64,000 nt of DNA from NCBI RefSeq assembly GCF_030656875.1, contig NZ_CP130943.1, forward strand, positions 682,001 to 746,000, in the 5' to 3' direction. Of this stretch, positions 1-8,842 are shown piece after piece; the first letter of the stretch is position 1, and each line of letters begins with the position of its first letter. The notes beneath the pieces were generated by a model, which had not been told where the DNA came from, did not search any database, and saw only the letters and a program-made list of their open reading frames with translations. The stretch is from Prescottella sp. R16. GTDB lineage: Bacteria; Actinomycetota; Actinomycetes; Mycobacteriales; Mycobacteriaceae. The position numbers and the translations under genes are program-made.

Positions 1-519
1 CTGCGGGAGATCACCGGCGACGCCCTCTTCAACGAGGTGTTCCTCGACGACGTGTTCGTCCCCGACGAGTGCGTCGTCGGCCAGGTGAACGGCGGCTGGA
101 AACTCGCCCGCACGACCCTCGCCAACGAGCGAGTCGCGATGAGCGGCGGCTCGTCGCTCGGCAAGGCCGTCGAGGACCTTCTCGAACTGGCCGGCGAGCC
201 CGACCCGGTGACCGCCGACCGACTCGGCGCGCTCATCGCCGAGGCTCTCGTCGGCTCGATCATCGATCTGCGCACCACGCTGCGGCAGCTCGACGGACAG
301 GACCCGGGACCGGCGTCGAGCGTCCGCAAACTCGTCGGTGTGCGCAACCGGCAGGACGTCGCCGAATACGCCGTCGAACTCGCCGGTGAGGCAGGCTGGG
401 TCGAGGGGCCGCTCACCCGTGAGTTCCTCAACACCCGCTGCCTGTCCATCGCGGGCGGTACCACGCAGATCCTGCTCACCGTCGCGGCCGAGCATCTGCT
501 GGGCCTGCCCCGCGGCTGA
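1..519 (+). CDS. Acyl-CoA dehydrogenase, C-terminal part (5' end outside window)
   Basis: The reading frame is open from base 1 and stops at 517-519, leaving 172 visible residues. FNEVFLDDVFVPDE and GGWKLARTTLANERV are the beta-domain/C-terminal transition of acyl-CoA dehydrogenases, and the tail IAGGTTQILL...LLGLP is the usual family ending. The enzyme would oxidise an acyl-CoA to the 2-enoyl-CoA with FAD. It lies directly upstream of chsE1, so a steroid side-chain acyl-CoA is a likely substrate. The tail resembles FadE34/ChsE3-like double-length dehydrogenases from memory, but the N-terminus is missing, so the subfamily cannot be fixed. Confidence 0.85.
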   Translation: MREITGDALFNEVFLDDVFVPDECVVGQVNGGWKLARTTLANERVAMSGGSSLGKAVEDLLELAGEPDPVTADRLGALIAEALVGSIIDLRTTLRQLDGQDPGPASSVRKLVGVRNRQDVAEYAVELAGEAGWVEGPLTREFLNTRCLSIAGGTTQILLTVAAEHLLGLPRG

Positions 520-581
520 CCACGTCGGCGGTGCCGACAGTTCCACACGTGCGACGCACTTCAACAGGACGGAAATCTCAG

Positions 582-1691
582 GTGGACTTCACTTTCGGAA
601 GTGAGCAGCAGGCGGTGGCCGAAGTGGCCGACGCCGTGCTGCAGACGGCGGCGAGCGCCGAGACGCTCGCCGCGATGGACCGCGGCGCCCCCGTGTGGGA
701 CGCCACCCTGTGGCAGCGGCTCGCCGCCGAGGGCGTGCTGTCGCTGCCGCTGCCCGGGTCGCTCGGCGGCGACGATCTGGGCATCGCCGAGATCGGGGTG
801 CTGCTGAACCGGGTCGGACGGGCCGCCGCGCAGGTGCCGGTACTCGAGACCCTCGGGTTCGGCGTGCTGCCGCTGCTCGCGCTCGGTGGGGACCCGCAGC
901 GGTTCCTCGCCGGTGTCACCGACGGTGCGATCCTCACCGCGGCACTGGGCGAGCCGGGGGCACCGCTACCGGCGGTGCCCGCCACGACGGCGGTCGCGGA
1001 CGGCGACGGATACGTCGTCACCGGACGCAAGGTCGGTGTCCGGTACGCCGAGCAGGCCGCGTTCGTGCTGGTTCCGACCGACGCCGGGGTCGCCGTGATC
1101 GCGCCCGACGCCGACGGGGTCACGCTCACCCGCACGTTCACCGCGTCGCTGGCACCCGAATGCACGATGGTGCTCGACGGGGTCCGCATCGACTCCGGCG
1201 CGCTGCTCACCGACGCGCCGGTGCAGGCGCTGTACCGGATCTCCCTCGCCGCGCTCGCAGCCCAGGCCGCGGGCCTGGGCGCCGGCATGACCGCGCTGAC
1301 GGCCGAGCACGTGAGCACCCGCGAGCAGTTCGGTAAGCCGATCGCCGCGTTCCAGGCCGTGTCGCAGCAGCTCGCCGACTCGTACGTCACCGCACGGACC
1401 CTCGAGTTGGCGGCGACGTCGGCGTGCTGGCGGCTCGCCGAGGGCCTCGACGCCACCGAGGACACGTCGGTCGCCGCGTACTGGCTGGCCGAGCAGCTGC
1501 CGGTGTCGATGCAGCAGTGCAGCCACATGCACGGCGGTCTCGGCGCCGACGTCACCTATCCGGCGCACCTGTACTACGAGCAGACCAAGGACCTGGTCCG
1601 GCTCGTCGGTGGCCCGTCGTCCCGTCTGACCATCCTCGGCGTGCTCAGCGCCCGCGACCTCGGTGTGGAGGCAGCATGCTCATCGATCTGA
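582..1691 (+). CDS. fadE28: Acyl-CoA dehydrogenase ChsE1 (FadE28)
   Basis: A 369-residue acyl-CoA dehydrogenase. In mycobacteria FadE28 and FadE29 form an alpha2beta2 enzyme that dehydrogenates the C22 (propionyl side-chain) steroid-CoA. The GTG at 582 gives MDFTFGSEQQAVAEVADAVL, the normal N-terminus, preceded by GGACGG; an ATG at 531 would add 17 residues that do not look like the family. THEGGL-type C-terminal sequence appears as MHGGLGADVTYPAHLYYEQ. It overlaps the next dehydrogenase by 16 bases, and the order fadE28-fadE29-chsH2-chsH1-ltp2 matches M. tuberculosis Rv3544c-Rv3540c, which is the main support for the name. Confidence 0.88.
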   Translation: MDFTFGSEQQAVAEVADAVLQTAASAETLAAMDRGAPVWDATLWQRLAAEGVLSLPLPGSLGGDDLGIAEIGVLLNRVGRAAAQVPVLETLGFGVLPLLALGGDPQRFLAGVTDGAILTAALGEPGAPLPAVPATTAVADGDGYVVTGRKVGVRYAEQAAFVLVPTDAGVAVIAPDADGVTLTRTFTASLAPECTMVLDGVRIDSGALLTDAPVQALYRISLAALAAQAAGLGAGMTALTAEHVSTREQFGKPIAAFQAVSQQLADSYVTARTLELAATSACWRLAEGLDATEDTSVAAYWLAEQLPVSMQQCSHMHGGLGADVTYPAHLYYEQTKDLVRLVGGPSSRLTILGVLSARDLGVEAACSSI

Positions 1692-2842
1692 CCCCGGAAC
1701 AGCGCAAGCTCCAGGCGGAACTGCGCGAATACTTCACGGGCCTGATCTCGCCGGAGGAGGCCGAGATCATGCTCACCGACCGGCACGGGCCGGTCTACCA
1801 CGACGTCATCCGGCGCATGGGCCGCGACGGCTGGCTCGGTGTCGGGTGGCCGAAGGAGTTCGGCGGCAAGGGATTCGGTGAGATCGAACAGCAGATCTTC
1901 ACCAACGAGGCCGTCCGCGCCGACGTGCCGCTGCCGTCGGTGACGCTGCAGACCGTCGGACCGACGCTGCAGACGTACGGCACCGAGGAACAGAAGCGGA
2001 AGTTCCTGCCCGGCATCCTCACCGGCGACGTGCACTTCGCGATCGGCTACACCGAACCCGAGGCGGGCACCGACCTGGCGTCACTGCGCACCACCGCGGT
2101 ACGGGACGGGGACCACTATGTGGTCAACGGCCAGAAGTACTTCACCACCGGAGGCCATGCCGCCGACTACATCTGGCTGGCCGTGCGCACCGGTACCACC
2201 GAGGACCGGCACCGCGGCATCTCGATCCTCATCGTCGACACCACGGACCCGGGCTTCTCGTCGACGCCGGTGATCACCGCGGACGGCGCCCACCACGTCA
2301 ACGCCACCTACTACGAGGACGTGCGTGTTCCCGTCGACATGCTCGTCGGCGAGGAGAACAAGGGCTGGCGGCTCATCACCACCCAGCTCAACCACGAGCG
2401 CGTCATGCTCGGCCCGTCGGGCCGCGTCGGTGGGCTGTACGACCAGGTCAGTGAATGGGCCAAGCGTCCCGGACCCGACGGGCAGCCCCTGGCGACCCAG
2501 CCGGACGTGCAGCGCGGCCTCGGGGAGATCCGGGCGATCTACCGGCTCAACGAACTGCTCAACTGGCAGGTCGCGTCGGCGGCCGGCGAGGTCGACATGG
2601 CCGATGCGTCGGCCACCAAAGTCTTTGCCACCGAGCAGATCCAGCGGATGGGCCGGCTCGCCGAGGAAATCGTCGGACGCTGGGGCGACCCCGCCGACCC
2701 GGAGACCGGGCACCTGTTGCGCTGGCTCGACGCGCAGACCAAGCGCAACCTCGTCATCACGTTCGGCGGCGGCGTCAACGAGGTCATGCGCGACCTCATC
2801 TCCACCGCCGGCCTGGGACTGCCGAAGGTGGCCCGCCGATGA
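1676..2842 (+). CDS. fadE29: Acyl-CoA dehydrogenase ChsE2 (FadE29)
   Basis: A 388-residue acyl-CoA dehydrogenase, close to the 387 of mycobacterial FadE29. It starts at ATG 1676 (MLIDLTPEQRKLQAELREYF) behind GGAGG. AIGYTEPEAGTDLASLRTTA is the FAD/substrate loop, YVVNGQKYFTTGGHAADYIW the central beta domain, and the C-terminal alpha domain holds FGGGVNEVMRDLI. It is the partner subunit of ChsE1 in the side-chain dehydrogenase. Its stop codon overlaps the chsH2 start (ATGA), which suggests translational coupling with the hydratase that acts next. Confidence 0.9.
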   Translation: MLIDLTPEQRKLQAELREYFTGLISPEEAEIMLTDRHGPVYHDVIRRMGRDGWLGVGWPKEFGGKGFGEIEQQIFTNEAVRADVPLPSVTLQTVGPTLQTYGTEEQKRKFLPGILTGDVHFAIGYTEPEAGTDLASLRTTAVRDGDHYVVNGQKYFTTGGHAADYIWLAVRTGTTEDRHRGISILIVDTTDPGFSSTPVITADGAHHVNATYYEDVRVPVDMLVGEENKGWRLITTQLNHERVMLGPSGRVGGLYDQVSEWAKRPGPDGQPLATQPDVQRGLGEIRAIYRLNELLNWQVASAAGEVDMADASATKVFATEQIQRMGRLAEEIVGRWGDPADPETGHLLRWLDAQTKRNLVITFGGGVNEVMRDLISTAGLGLPKVARR

Positions 2843-3837
2843 CCGACATTCTCGCTGCGGCACAGCAGGTTCGGGACGGCGGTGCGAGCAGGGCCCGTGC
2901 CGGACGTGACCCGATCAACCTGCCCATGATCCGCAACTGGGTCGAGGCGATCGGCGACACCAACCCCATCTACGTGGACGAAGAAGCCGCCGTCGCAGCC
3001 GGCCACGGCGGACTCGTCGCACCGCCCGCGATGGCGCAGGTGTGGACGATGCGCGGCCTCGGTGCGGTACGCGAGGCGGACGATCCGCTGGGCCGGATGA
3101 CGGACATCCTCGACGAGGCCGGGTACACGTCGGTCGTCGCCACCAACTGCGACCAGACCTACCACCGCTACCTGCGCCCCGGTGAGGAAGTGACCATCGA
3201 ATCCGTCCTCGAAGACGTTGTCGGGCCGAAGAAGACCGGCCTTGGTGAGGGCTGGTTCTTCACCACCCGCAACTACTGGAAGGTCGGCGACGAGGTCGTC
3301 GCCGAAATGCTGTTCCGGATCCTCAAGTTCGCGCCGCCGACGAAGACCTCCGAACCGGATCCGACGGTCGCCCGATCGGTCAGCGGCGACCCGGTCGACG
3401 ACCTCGACGGCACCCGGATGATGCGTCCGGCCGCGTCGCGGGACACCCAGTTCTTCTGGGACGGTGTCGCCGCGCACGAGCTGCGGTTGCAGCAGCGTCC
3501 CGACGGGAGCCTGCAGCATCCGCCGGTGCCGGCGGTGTGGAAACCCAAGGGGGAGATCACCGATTATGTCGTGGCCTCCGGCCGCGGCACGGTGTTCAGT
3601 TTCGTCGTGCACCATGCACCGAAGGTGCCGGGACGGTCGCTGCCGTTCGTCGTCGCGCTCGTCGAACTGGACGAGGGTGTCCGGATGCTCGGCGAACTGC
3701 GCGGCGTCGACCCCGAGACCGTCGCCGTCGGGCAGCGGGTCGAGGTGGACTTCCTCGACTTCCCGGCCGACCCGGACGACGAGACCAAGGGCCCGTGGAC
3801 GTTGTACGCGTGGCGGGCCGTGGAGGAGAACCGATGA
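2839..3837 (+). CDS. chsH2: ChsH2: MaoC-like hydratase subunit fused to DUF35
   Basis: 332 residues in two parts. About residues 20-180 form a MaoC/hotdog domain (IRNWVEAIGDTNPIYVDEEAA, then GHGGLVAPPAM). About residues 200-330 form a DUF35 OB-fold domain (TQFFWDGVAAHELRLQQRPD ... VALVELDEGVRMLGELRGV). With ChsH1 it hydrates the 17(20)-ene of the C22 steroid-CoA, and the DUF35 part is known to bind and support Ltp2. The stretch where DUF35 proteins usually carry a four-Cys zinc ribbon has no cysteine here. ATGA overlaps join it to fadE29 and chsH1. Confidence 0.92.
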   Translation: MTDILAAAQQVRDGGASRARAGRDPINLPMIRNWVEAIGDTNPIYVDEEAAVAAGHGGLVAPPAMAQVWTMRGLGAVREADDPLGRMTDILDEAGYTSVVATNCDQTYHRYLRPGEEVTIESVLEDVVGPKKTGLGEGWFFTTRNYWKVGDEVVAEMLFRILKFAPPTKTSEPDPTVARSVSGDPVDDLDGTRMMRPAASRDTQFFWDGVAAHELRLQQRPDGSLQHPPVPAVWKPKGEITDYVVASGRGTVFSFVVHHAPKVPGRSLPFVVALVELDEGVRMLGELRGVDPETVAVGQRVEVDFLDFPADPDDETKGPWTLYAWRAVEENR

Positions 3838-4286
3838 GCCCTGTGACTCCCGTGACCCCGCTGAAGCCGCCGGTCGTCGAGGTGGGCGACACCCTGCCCA
3901 CCCTGGTCGTCGAGGGCACGCCGACGTTCGTCGTGTCGACGGCGTTGGCCACCCGCGACTTCCAGGACGTGCACCACGACCGGGATCTCGCGCAGCAGCG
4001 CGGCTCGAAGGACATCTTCGTCAACATCCTCACCGACACCGGTCTGGTGCAGCGGTACGTCACCGACTGGGCCGGGCAGCGTGCGGTGATCAAGTCGATC
4101 CAGCTGCGCCTCGGGGTGCCGTGGTACGCGTACGACACCCTCACCCTCACCGGCGCCGTCGAGGCGATCGACGACGACGGTCTGGTCACCCTCGCGGTCG
4201 TCGGCGTCGACTCGCTGGGCAAGCACATCACCTCCACCGTCACGCTCGTGATGGACGGTTCGATCAATGTGGGGAGCGGCTCGTGA
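3834..4286 (+). CDS. chsH1: ChsH1: MaoC-like enoyl-CoA hydratase subunit
   Basis: A 150-residue single hotdog domain. The segment ATRDFQDVHHDRDLAQQRG has the Asp and His residues expected of the hydratase-2 active site, so this subunit probably supplies catalysis while ChsH2 supplies most of the binding site. In mycobacteria the ChsH1-ChsH2 heterotetramer hydrates 3-oxo-4,17-pregnadiene-20-carboxyl-CoA. The gene starts at ATG 3834 inside the chsH2 stop (ATGA) and ends in a 4-base overlap with ltp2, consistent with equimolar expression. Confidence 0.92.
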   Translation: MSPVTPVTPLKPPVVEVGDTLPTLVVEGTPTFVVSTALATRDFQDVHHDRDLAQQRGSKDIFVNILTDTGLVQRYVTDWAGQRAVIKSIQLRLGVPWYAYDTLTLTGAVEAIDDDGLVTLAVVGVDSLGKHITSTVTLVMDGSINVGSGS

Positions 4287-5455
4287 GCGGACTGTCCGGC
4301 AAGGCGTCGATCGTCGGTATCGGCGCCACCGACTTCTCGAAGGATTCGGGGCGCAGCGAGCTGCGTCTGGCCGCGGAGGCGGTGAACGCGGCACTCGCCG
4401 ACGCGGGCCTCGAGCCCGCCGACGTCGACGGGCTCGTGTCGTTCACGATGGACACCAACATCGAGATCGCGGTCGCGCGGGCGGTCGGGATCCCGGAGCT
4501 GAAGTTCTTCTCCCGCATCCACTACGGCGGTGGCGCGGCCTGCGCGACGATCCAGCAGGCGGCGCTCGCGGTCGCGGGCGGTGTCGCCGACGTCGTCGTC
4601 GCGTACCGGGCGTTCAACGAACGGTCCGGGCACCGGTTCGGCCAGGTCGACTCCGGTCTGGTGAACCAGGTGAACTCGTCGGGCGCGGACTACGCGTTCT
4701 CGTACCCGCACGGGCTGAGCACCCCGGCCGGCAGTGTCGCGATGATGGCCCGCCGGTACATGCACCAGTACGGCGCCACCAGTGAGGATTTCGGCCGGAT
4801 CGCGGTCGCCGACCGCAAGCACGCGGCCACCAATCCGAACGCGTTCTTCTACGGCAAGCCGATCACCCTCGAGGACCACCAGAATTCGCGGTTCATCGCC
4901 GAACCGCTGCATCTGCTGGACTGCTGTCAGGAGTCGGACGGCGGCATCGCGATCGTGGTGGTGTCGGCGGAGCGGGCGAAGGACCTGAGGCAGAAGCCGG
5001 TCTCGATCGCGGCCGCGGCGCAGGGCAGCGCCAAGGACCAGTACACGATGATGAGCTACTACCGGCCCGACCTCGCGTGCATCCCCGAGATGGAACTGGT
5101 CGGCAACCAGCTGTGGGAGCAGTCCGGCCTGCGCCCGCAGGACATGGACATGGCGGTGCTGTACGACCACTTCACCCCGTACGTGCTCATGCAGCTCGAG
5201 GATCTCGGATTCTGCGGGCGCGGCGAGGCGAAGGACTTCGTGCGGCAGCCCGGTGCGCTCGAGGTCGGCGGCGCACTGCCGCTCAACACCCACGGCGGCC
5301 AACTCGGCGAGGCGTACATCCACGGGATGAACGGCATCGCCGAAGGTGTCCGCCAGATCCGCGGTACCTCCGTCAACCAGGTGCCCGACGCCCGCCAGGT
5401 GCTCGTCACCGCCGGCACCGGTGTTCCCACCTCGGGTCTGGTGCTGACGGCGTAG
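4283..5455 (+). CDS. ltp2: Ltp2: thiolase-fold steroid side-chain aldolase
   Basis: 390 residues (mycobacterial Ltp2 386) from GTG 4283, overlapping the chsH1 stop by four bases. The protein has the SCP-2/thiolase fold but no catalytic Cys at the usual nucleophile site (IHYGGGAACATIQQAALAV) and no GHP motif (it reads THGGQLGEAYIHG). Ltp2 is a retro-aldolase that splits the 17-hydroxy C22-CoA into androstenedione and propionyl-CoA in complex with the DUF35 part of ChsH2. YDHFTPY contains conserved tyrosines of the kind reported as catalytic. It is the last gene of the cluster; a hairpin follows at 5467. Confidence 0.93.
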   Translation: MSGLSGKASIVGIGATDFSKDSGRSELRLAAEAVNAALADAGLEPADVDGLVSFTMDTNIEIAVARAVGIPELKFFSRIHYGGGAACATIQQAALAVAGGVADVVVAYRAFNERSGHRFGQVDSGLVNQVNSSGADYAFSYPHGLSTPAGSVAMMARRYMHQYGATSEDFGRIAVADRKHAATNPNAFFYGKPITLEDHQNSRFIAEPLHLLDCCQESDGGIAIVVVSAERAKDLRQKPVSIAAAAQGSAKDQYTMMSYYRPDLACIPEMELVGNQLWEQSGLRPQDMDMAVLYDHFTPYVLMQLEDLGFCGRGEAKDFVRQPGALEVGGALPLNTHGGQLGEAYIHGMNGIAEGVRQIRGTSVNQVPDARQVLVTAGTGVPTSGLVLTA

Positions 5456-5466
5456 GTGTTTCGCGT

Positions 5467-5510
5467 CTGTGCGCCTTTTCGGTGACCGAAACCATCGGAA
5501 AGGCGCACAG
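5467..5510. terminator. Hairpin terminator after ltp2
   Basis: A 12-bp perfect inverted repeat, CTGTGCGCCTTT / AAAGGCGCACAG, lies 12 bases after the ltp2 stop. There is no long T run, as is common in actinomycete terminators. Confidence 0.75.
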
Positions 5511-5573
5511 TCGTGGTCCCACTGGGTAGAAGTTTCCCGGAATCCGGCTCCCCGAGTGGCTACCGTCACAGGT

Positions 5574-7898
5574 ATGTCAGACAGTGTCTTAAATGCGCAT
5601 TCGTTCGCCGGAACCGTCACCGAGAACCTCGCCACCGCGACCCCGGCGTGGCCGTCCCGGCCGCGACCGGACGGCGCGCCGGACGTCGTCGTCATGATCG
5701 TCGACGACATGGGGTATTCCGATATCGGCCCGTTCGGTTCGGAGATCCCCACCCCGCACCTGGACGCGGTCGCCGCAGAGGGGGCGCGGCTCACCGACTT
5801 CCACGTCACCCCCACGTGCTCGCCGACACGGGCGTCACTGATGACGGGGTGTAATTCGCATGCCGTCGGGATGGGTGCGGTCGCCAACGTGGACACCGGT
5901 TTCCCCGGTTACGCCGCCGAACTCCCTGCACATCAGCCGACGATCGCCGAGACGTTCCGTACCGCGGGGTATTCGACGATGGCGATCGGCAAGTGGCACA
6001 TGTGCCGGGAGCAGGACATGCATGCGGCGGGGGACCGGCATTCGTGGCCGTTGCAGCGTGGTTTCGACCAGTACTACGGGTTCCTCGAGGCTCAGGCGAA
6101 CCTGCACGGGCCGGCGCAGTTGTACGAGGGCAACAATCCGGTGCACGTCACGGAGTACCCGGAGGGCTACTACCTCACCGACGACCTGACCGATCGTGCG
6201 GTGTCGATGATCGCCGAGTCGCACGCGTCGGATCCGAACAAGCCGCTGCTGATGTACTACGCGCATGCGGCGGTGCATGCCCCGATGCACATCAAACCCG
6301 GTACAGCCGACAAGTTCCGGGGCCGCTACGACGCCGGCTGGGAGCAGATCCGGGCCGCGCGCCGGGCCCGTCAGGACGAGCTCGGGGTGATCCCGGCAGA
6401 TGTGGGGACCGCACCGCTCGACGATCCGACCGGCTACGACGTCCCGGAGTGGGAGTCGTTGTCGGAGGACGGGAAACGTCTCGCGGCCCGGCACATGGAG
6501 AACTATGCGGCGATGATCGAGACGATCGACGAGTCGGTCGGCCGGATCCGGGACGTGTTGCGCCGGTGCGGGCGTCTGGAGAACACGATCTTCGTGTTCC
6601 TCAGCGACAACGGTGCCTCCGGTGGCGGCGGCGGGGACGTCGGCGTGATCAACCACCTGGCGAACCTGAACCGCACGCACACCCCGTCCACCGAGCAGCG
6701 GGTCGCCGAGGAGATCGGCCGGCTCGACGACATCGGCGGCCCGACGACGTGGCCGCAGTACGCGACGGCGTGGGCGACGGTGGCGAACACCCCGTTCCGG
6801 CGGCACAAGTTCAGCACCTACCGGGGCGGTCACCAGGTGTCGTTCCTGATGTCGTGGCCGGCGGGACTGGGGGAGATCGCGGGCGGGATCCGGCACCAGT
6901 ACGCGCACGTCACCGACCTGTTGCCGACGATCGCGGAACTGGCAGGGGTGCCCGTCGCGACCACCCGGCACGGTCTGGACGCCCGCCCGCTCGACGGGAC
7001 CTCGATGGTGGCGGCGCTGCGGGACCCGGATGCGCCCAGCAGTCACGGCGACCAGTACTACGAGTGCCTCGGCGAGCGCGCCTACTACGCGGGAGACTGG
7101 GAGGCGGTGGCACTCCGCACGCCGATGACTCCGTTCTCCCAGGATCGGTGGGCGCTCTACGATGTGGCGAACGATCCGATCCAGCTGACCGACGTCGCCG
7201 CCGAGAACCCAGATCGGGTCAAGGAACTGGCCTCGGACTGGGAGGACGCGGCGGCCCGTAATCAGGTGTATCCGATGGCCAACGGCAGCCCTCTGCACTG
7301 GTTCCAGCGGGACCCGGACGAGGAACGACTGGCCTGTGAGACGGTGCTGTTGCCGGAAACGCCTCCACTGGAACGGTTCCGGGCGAGCCAGCTGATCGAC
7401 GGACGCTCGTTCGCCGTCGACGTGACGTTGGGGGAGAACGGCTACCGGGCCGGGGACGAGGGTGTTCTGCTCGCCCACGGTGGACAGGAGGCCGGCTACG
7501 TCCTCTACGTCCGCGGCGGTGCGCTGCACCTCGAGCAGAACGCGTGGGGTCGCACGATCACCGCGGACTCGGCACCGATCCCGCCGGGCGCCCGAACGAT
7601 CCGGTTGCGCGTCGACGCCCCCGGCAAGCATCGCTGGGTCGCGGCCCTCGAGATCGACGGGACCGTCGTCCGTGAGGGTGTCGAACTGCTGCAGCTGTCG
7701 TGGCTGGTGCCGTTCAGCGGTCTGAGCGCCGGCACGATGTACCGCTCACCGGTGTCGTGGCAGCTGTACCGCGACCACGGCATGTTCCCGTACACGGGGG
7801 GCTGGGAGCGAATCGTCGTGCGCCCGGGCGAGTACGCCCCCGACGCCCCCGCAGTGATGCTCGATGCGATCCGCAAGATGGGCGCGGCGACGCAGTAG
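5574..7898 (+). CDS. Large type I sulfatase (AtsA/AtsD-like arylsulfatase)
   Basis: 774 residues, near the 787 of mycobacterial AtsA/AtsD. Metal-binding DD is at 44-45 (MIVDDMGYSD) and the formylglycine motif C82-S-P-T-R86 is intact, so the enzyme needs a formylglycine-generating enzyme, not seen in this window. GKWHMCREQD and FLSDNGASGG are further active-site blocks. A beta-rich C-terminal third follows, as in the other large sulfatase here (17417-19759). No signal peptide is apparent. ATG 5574 follows TACCGT (5562-5567) by six bases, so the mRNA may be leaderless. Sulfate ester substrate unknown; steroid sulfates are possible given the neighbours. Confidence 0.9.
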   Translation: MSDSVLNAHSFAGTVTENLATATPAWPSRPRPDGAPDVVVMIVDDMGYSDIGPFGSEIPTPHLDAVAAEGARLTDFHVTPTCSPTRASLMTGCNSHAVGMGAVANVDTGFPGYAAELPAHQPTIAETFRTAGYSTMAIGKWHMCREQDMHAAGDRHSWPLQRGFDQYYGFLEAQANLHGPAQLYEGNNPVHVTEYPEGYYLTDDLTDRAVSMIAESHASDPNKPLLMYYAHAAVHAPMHIKPGTADKFRGRYDAGWEQIRAARRARQDELGVIPADVGTAPLDDPTGYDVPEWESLSEDGKRLAARHMENYAAMIETIDESVGRIRDVLRRCGRLENTIFVFLSDNGASGGGGGDVGVINHLANLNRTHTPSTEQRVAEEIGRLDDIGGPTTWPQYATAWATVANTPFRRHKFSTYRGGHQVSFLMSWPAGLGEIAGGIRHQYAHVTDLLPTIAELAGVPVATTRHGLDARPLDGTSMVAALRDPDAPSSHGDQYYECLGERAYYAGDWEAVALRTPMTPFSQDRWALYDVANDPIQLTDVAAENPDRVKELASDWEDAAARNQVYPMANGSPLHWFQRDPDEERLACETVLLPETPPLERFRASQLIDGRSFAVDVTLGENGYRAGDEGVLLAHGGQEAGYVLYVRGGALHLEQNAWGRTITADSAPIPPGARTIRLRVDAPGKHRWVAALEIDGTVVREGVELLQLSWLVPFSGLSAGTMYRSPVSWQLYRDHGMFPYTGGWERIVVRPGEYAPDAPAVMLDAIRKMGAATQ

Positions 7899-7930
7899 GC
7901 GCTCAGCCCCGGTACACCGGGACCGAGCCG

Positions 7931-7991
7931 CCGATGCGGGCTGTTGCTGTGACCGCCACTCGGGCGATGTTGCAGCAACAGCCCGCATCGG
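7931..7991. terminator. 19-bp hairpin between convergent genes
   Basis: Perfect arms CCGATGCGGGCTGTTGCTG at 7931-7949 and 7973-7991 with a 23-base loop. It lies between the sulfatase (plus) and the enoyl-CoA hydratase (minus), so it can end both transcripts. Confidence 0.75.
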
Positions 7992-8028
7992 GCGCGTGCC
8001 TCGACGCCCACTCACCGAGGGGTCGGAA

Positions 8029-8775
8029 TCACTTGCTTCGGAAGCGGGCGAAGGCGGCCTGTGCTTCGTCGGATCGTCGTCGCTCGGCGAAGTGCTCGGA
8101 CTCCACGTCCAGTGTTTCGAGCACGGTCTCGAGATGCGGGCGACGCAGCAACATCTTGGTCAACGCAACGGATTCGGCCGGCGCCGCTGCCAGACGACTC
8201 GCCCGATCGAGCGCCACTTCGAGTGCCCGCCCCTTCTCGACCACTCGGTTGATCAGCCCGGCCTCGGCGGCTTCGTCGGCATCGAACTCGTCGCCGAGCA
8301 GGAGCAGTTCCGTAGCTCGCTTGAGCCCGGCCACCTGTGGAAGCAGGTAGCTGGATCCACCTTCCGGGGACAATCCCAACGGCACGAACGGAACCCGGAA
8401 TCTGGTGCCGCTGCCGGCGAAGGCGAGATCGCAATGCAGCAGCATCGTGGTGCCGATGCCCACGGCGAAGCCTTCGACGGCCGCGAGGATCGGTTTGCGT
8501 GCAAGGGCCAGCGCCCGCAGAAACGTCATCGCCGCACCTTCCCCGGGCGCTCCGGGTTCAGCCGGTTCCTGGAAGTCGGCGATGTCGTTTCCGCTGGTGA
8601 ACACCCCACCCGAACCGGTGATGACGATCGCCCGCACATCGGGGTCGTGGTCCGTCTCCTCGATCGCAGCCGCGAGCGCACGATAGGCGCCGCGGTCGAG
8701 CGCGTTACGCCGCTCCGGCCTGTCGATGATCAGCAGACGCGTTCCAGCGCTGGGGTTTTCGATTCGTACTGCCAT
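8029..8775 (-). CDS. Enoyl-CoA hydratase/isomerase (crotonase family)
   Basis: 248 residues. The oxyanion-hole segments are TGSGGVFTSGNDIADF and AVEGFAVGIGTTMLLHCDLA; LGLSPEGGSSYLLP carries the Glu position typical of PaaG-like isomerases/hydratases. It is the last gene of a minus-strand operon beginning with the acyl-CoA ligase at 14752. ATG 8775 was chosen because MAVRIENPSAG is the family-like start; upstream in-frame starts (GTG 8787, ATG 8799) remain possible because GGAGG lies 13 bases upstream. Reaction: hydration or double-bond shift of an acyl-CoA made by this operon; substrate unknown. Confidence 0.85.
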   Translation of the reverse strand: MAVRIENPSAGTRLLIIDRPERRNALDRGAYRALAAAIEETDHDPDVRAIVITGSGGVFTSGNDIADFQEPAEPGAPGEGAAMTFLRALALARKPILAAVEGFAVGIGTTMLLHCDLAFAGSGTRFRVPFVPLGLSPEGGSSYLLPQVAGLKRATELLLLGDEFDADEAAEAGLINRVVEKGRALEVALDRASRLAAAPAESVALTKMLLRRPHLETVLETLDVESEHFAERRRSDEAQAAFARFRSK

Positions 8776-8842
8776 GAACTGACTCACGCCTCCATGCATC
8801 CCGATGGTCGTTGCTCTGCCGTCCCACGGACGAGCGATCTGC

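Noticed and set aside
3596..5896. 766-codon open frame on the minus strand
   Set aside because: Antisense to chsH1 and ltp2; no recognisable domain.
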